This document shows positions 63,908 to 64,000 of a stretch of DNA of 64,000 nucleotides, one piece after another. The DNA is from Candidatus Thorarchaeota archaeon. GTDB lineage: Archaea; Asgardarchaeota; Thorarchaeia; Thorarchaeales; Thorarchaeaceae. The stretch lies in contig JAGSHN010000020.1 in assembly GCA_029855935.1 (NCBI GenBank), forward strand, positions 88,471 through 152,470, written 5' to 3'. Numbering within the stretch: position 1 is the stretch's first letter; every line of letters begins with the position of its first letter. The notes under the pieces are model-generated. The model had not been told where the DNA came from. It made no database searches and was given only the letters and a program-made list of their open reading frames with translations. The translations under genes and the position numbers were made by a program.

Positions 63908-64000
63908 ATGCCGGAAAAGAAGGACAAGGACGAAACCGTCAGTTCCGAAAAGCTCTCCTCGAAGGATGTGAAGGAGATTGAAAGAGGTCTCTGCAACACG
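63908..64000 (+). CDS. Start of an unidentified gene cut by the window end
   Basis: ATG 63908 opens a frame of 31 codons (MPEKKDKDETVSSEKLSSKD...) that runs off the end. The start is hydrophilic and lysine/glutamate-rich, with no recognisable domain yet. A TATA-like GGTTTAAATCC at 63867-63877 lies about 35 nt upstream, so the transcript should begin just before the ATG. Confidence 0.55.
   Translation, partial: MPEKKDKDETVSSEKLSSKDVKEIERGLCNT

Overview
The window is archaeal chromosome, GC-rich by eye (roughly 55%). It carries a two-repeat TATA-binding protein, PurP-type purine enzymes, a type 2 isopentenyl-diphosphate isomerase, an ADP-forming acyl-CoA synthetase subunit, TATA-like boxes about 25 nt ahead of many starts, and frequent GTG and TTG starts behind strong GGAGG sites. 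A tubulin/FtsZ-superfamily GTPase beside long coiled-coil proteins, a propeller plus coiled-coil protein, and a membrane protein with a longin/roadblock-like tail would suit an Asgard (Thorarchaeota-like) archaeon. That placement is inference, not proof. I saw no tRNA, rRNA, CRISPR array or insertion sequence.

Layout. 0.3-4.1 kb: an aminotransferase, then a decayed KDG kinase and KDPG aldolase pair, and an alpha/beta hydrolase. 4.3-8.6 kb: TBP with a triple-TATA promoter, a site-2 protease, an Old Yellow Enzyme-type flavoprotein, and a tiny repeat protein. 8.7-18.4 kb: a membrane-attached winged-helix protein, a large membrane protein, an epimerase-lactate permease operon, a sirtuin with a desuccinylase-type YxxR motif, a regulator, an enoyl-CoA hydratase relative, the longin-like membrane protein, RidA and a TPR protein. 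18.5-25.9 kb is the most interesting part: a propeller/coiled-coil gene diverges from an operon of an 896-residue coiled-coil protein, a divergent tubulin/FtsZ-like GTPase and a helical partner. I propose this as an undescribed cytoskeletal or membrane-remodelling system.

26-32.6 kb: acyl-CoA synthetase alpha subunit, small membrane proteins, IPP isomerase, and two membrane proteins sharing an extra domain. 32.7-44.9 kb: one tightly overlapping purine operon, purN-purF-purP-purP2-purC/S-purQ-purL-purE/M-purD-guaA, with two gene fusions. It covers most of the path to AICAR/FAICAR and the XMP-to-GMP step. purB, purA, guaB, a cyclohydrolase and the second-step partner of PurE are not in the window. 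45-50 kb: an AcuC-like deacetylase, small cytosolic proteins, and an HTH gene with two matched operator-like palindromes. 50.5-55.2 kb is lower in GC and may be acquired: a membrane-anchored methyltransferase and a PPDK-like protein that has lost the catalytic cysteine. 55.3-62.7 kb is export and peptide flavoured: a permuted-looking solute-binding protein, a C39-like protease, gamma-glutamyltransferase and an AF1577-type radical SAM enzyme. The end holds a GNAT gene, a broken GNAT gene and the start of an unidentified gene.
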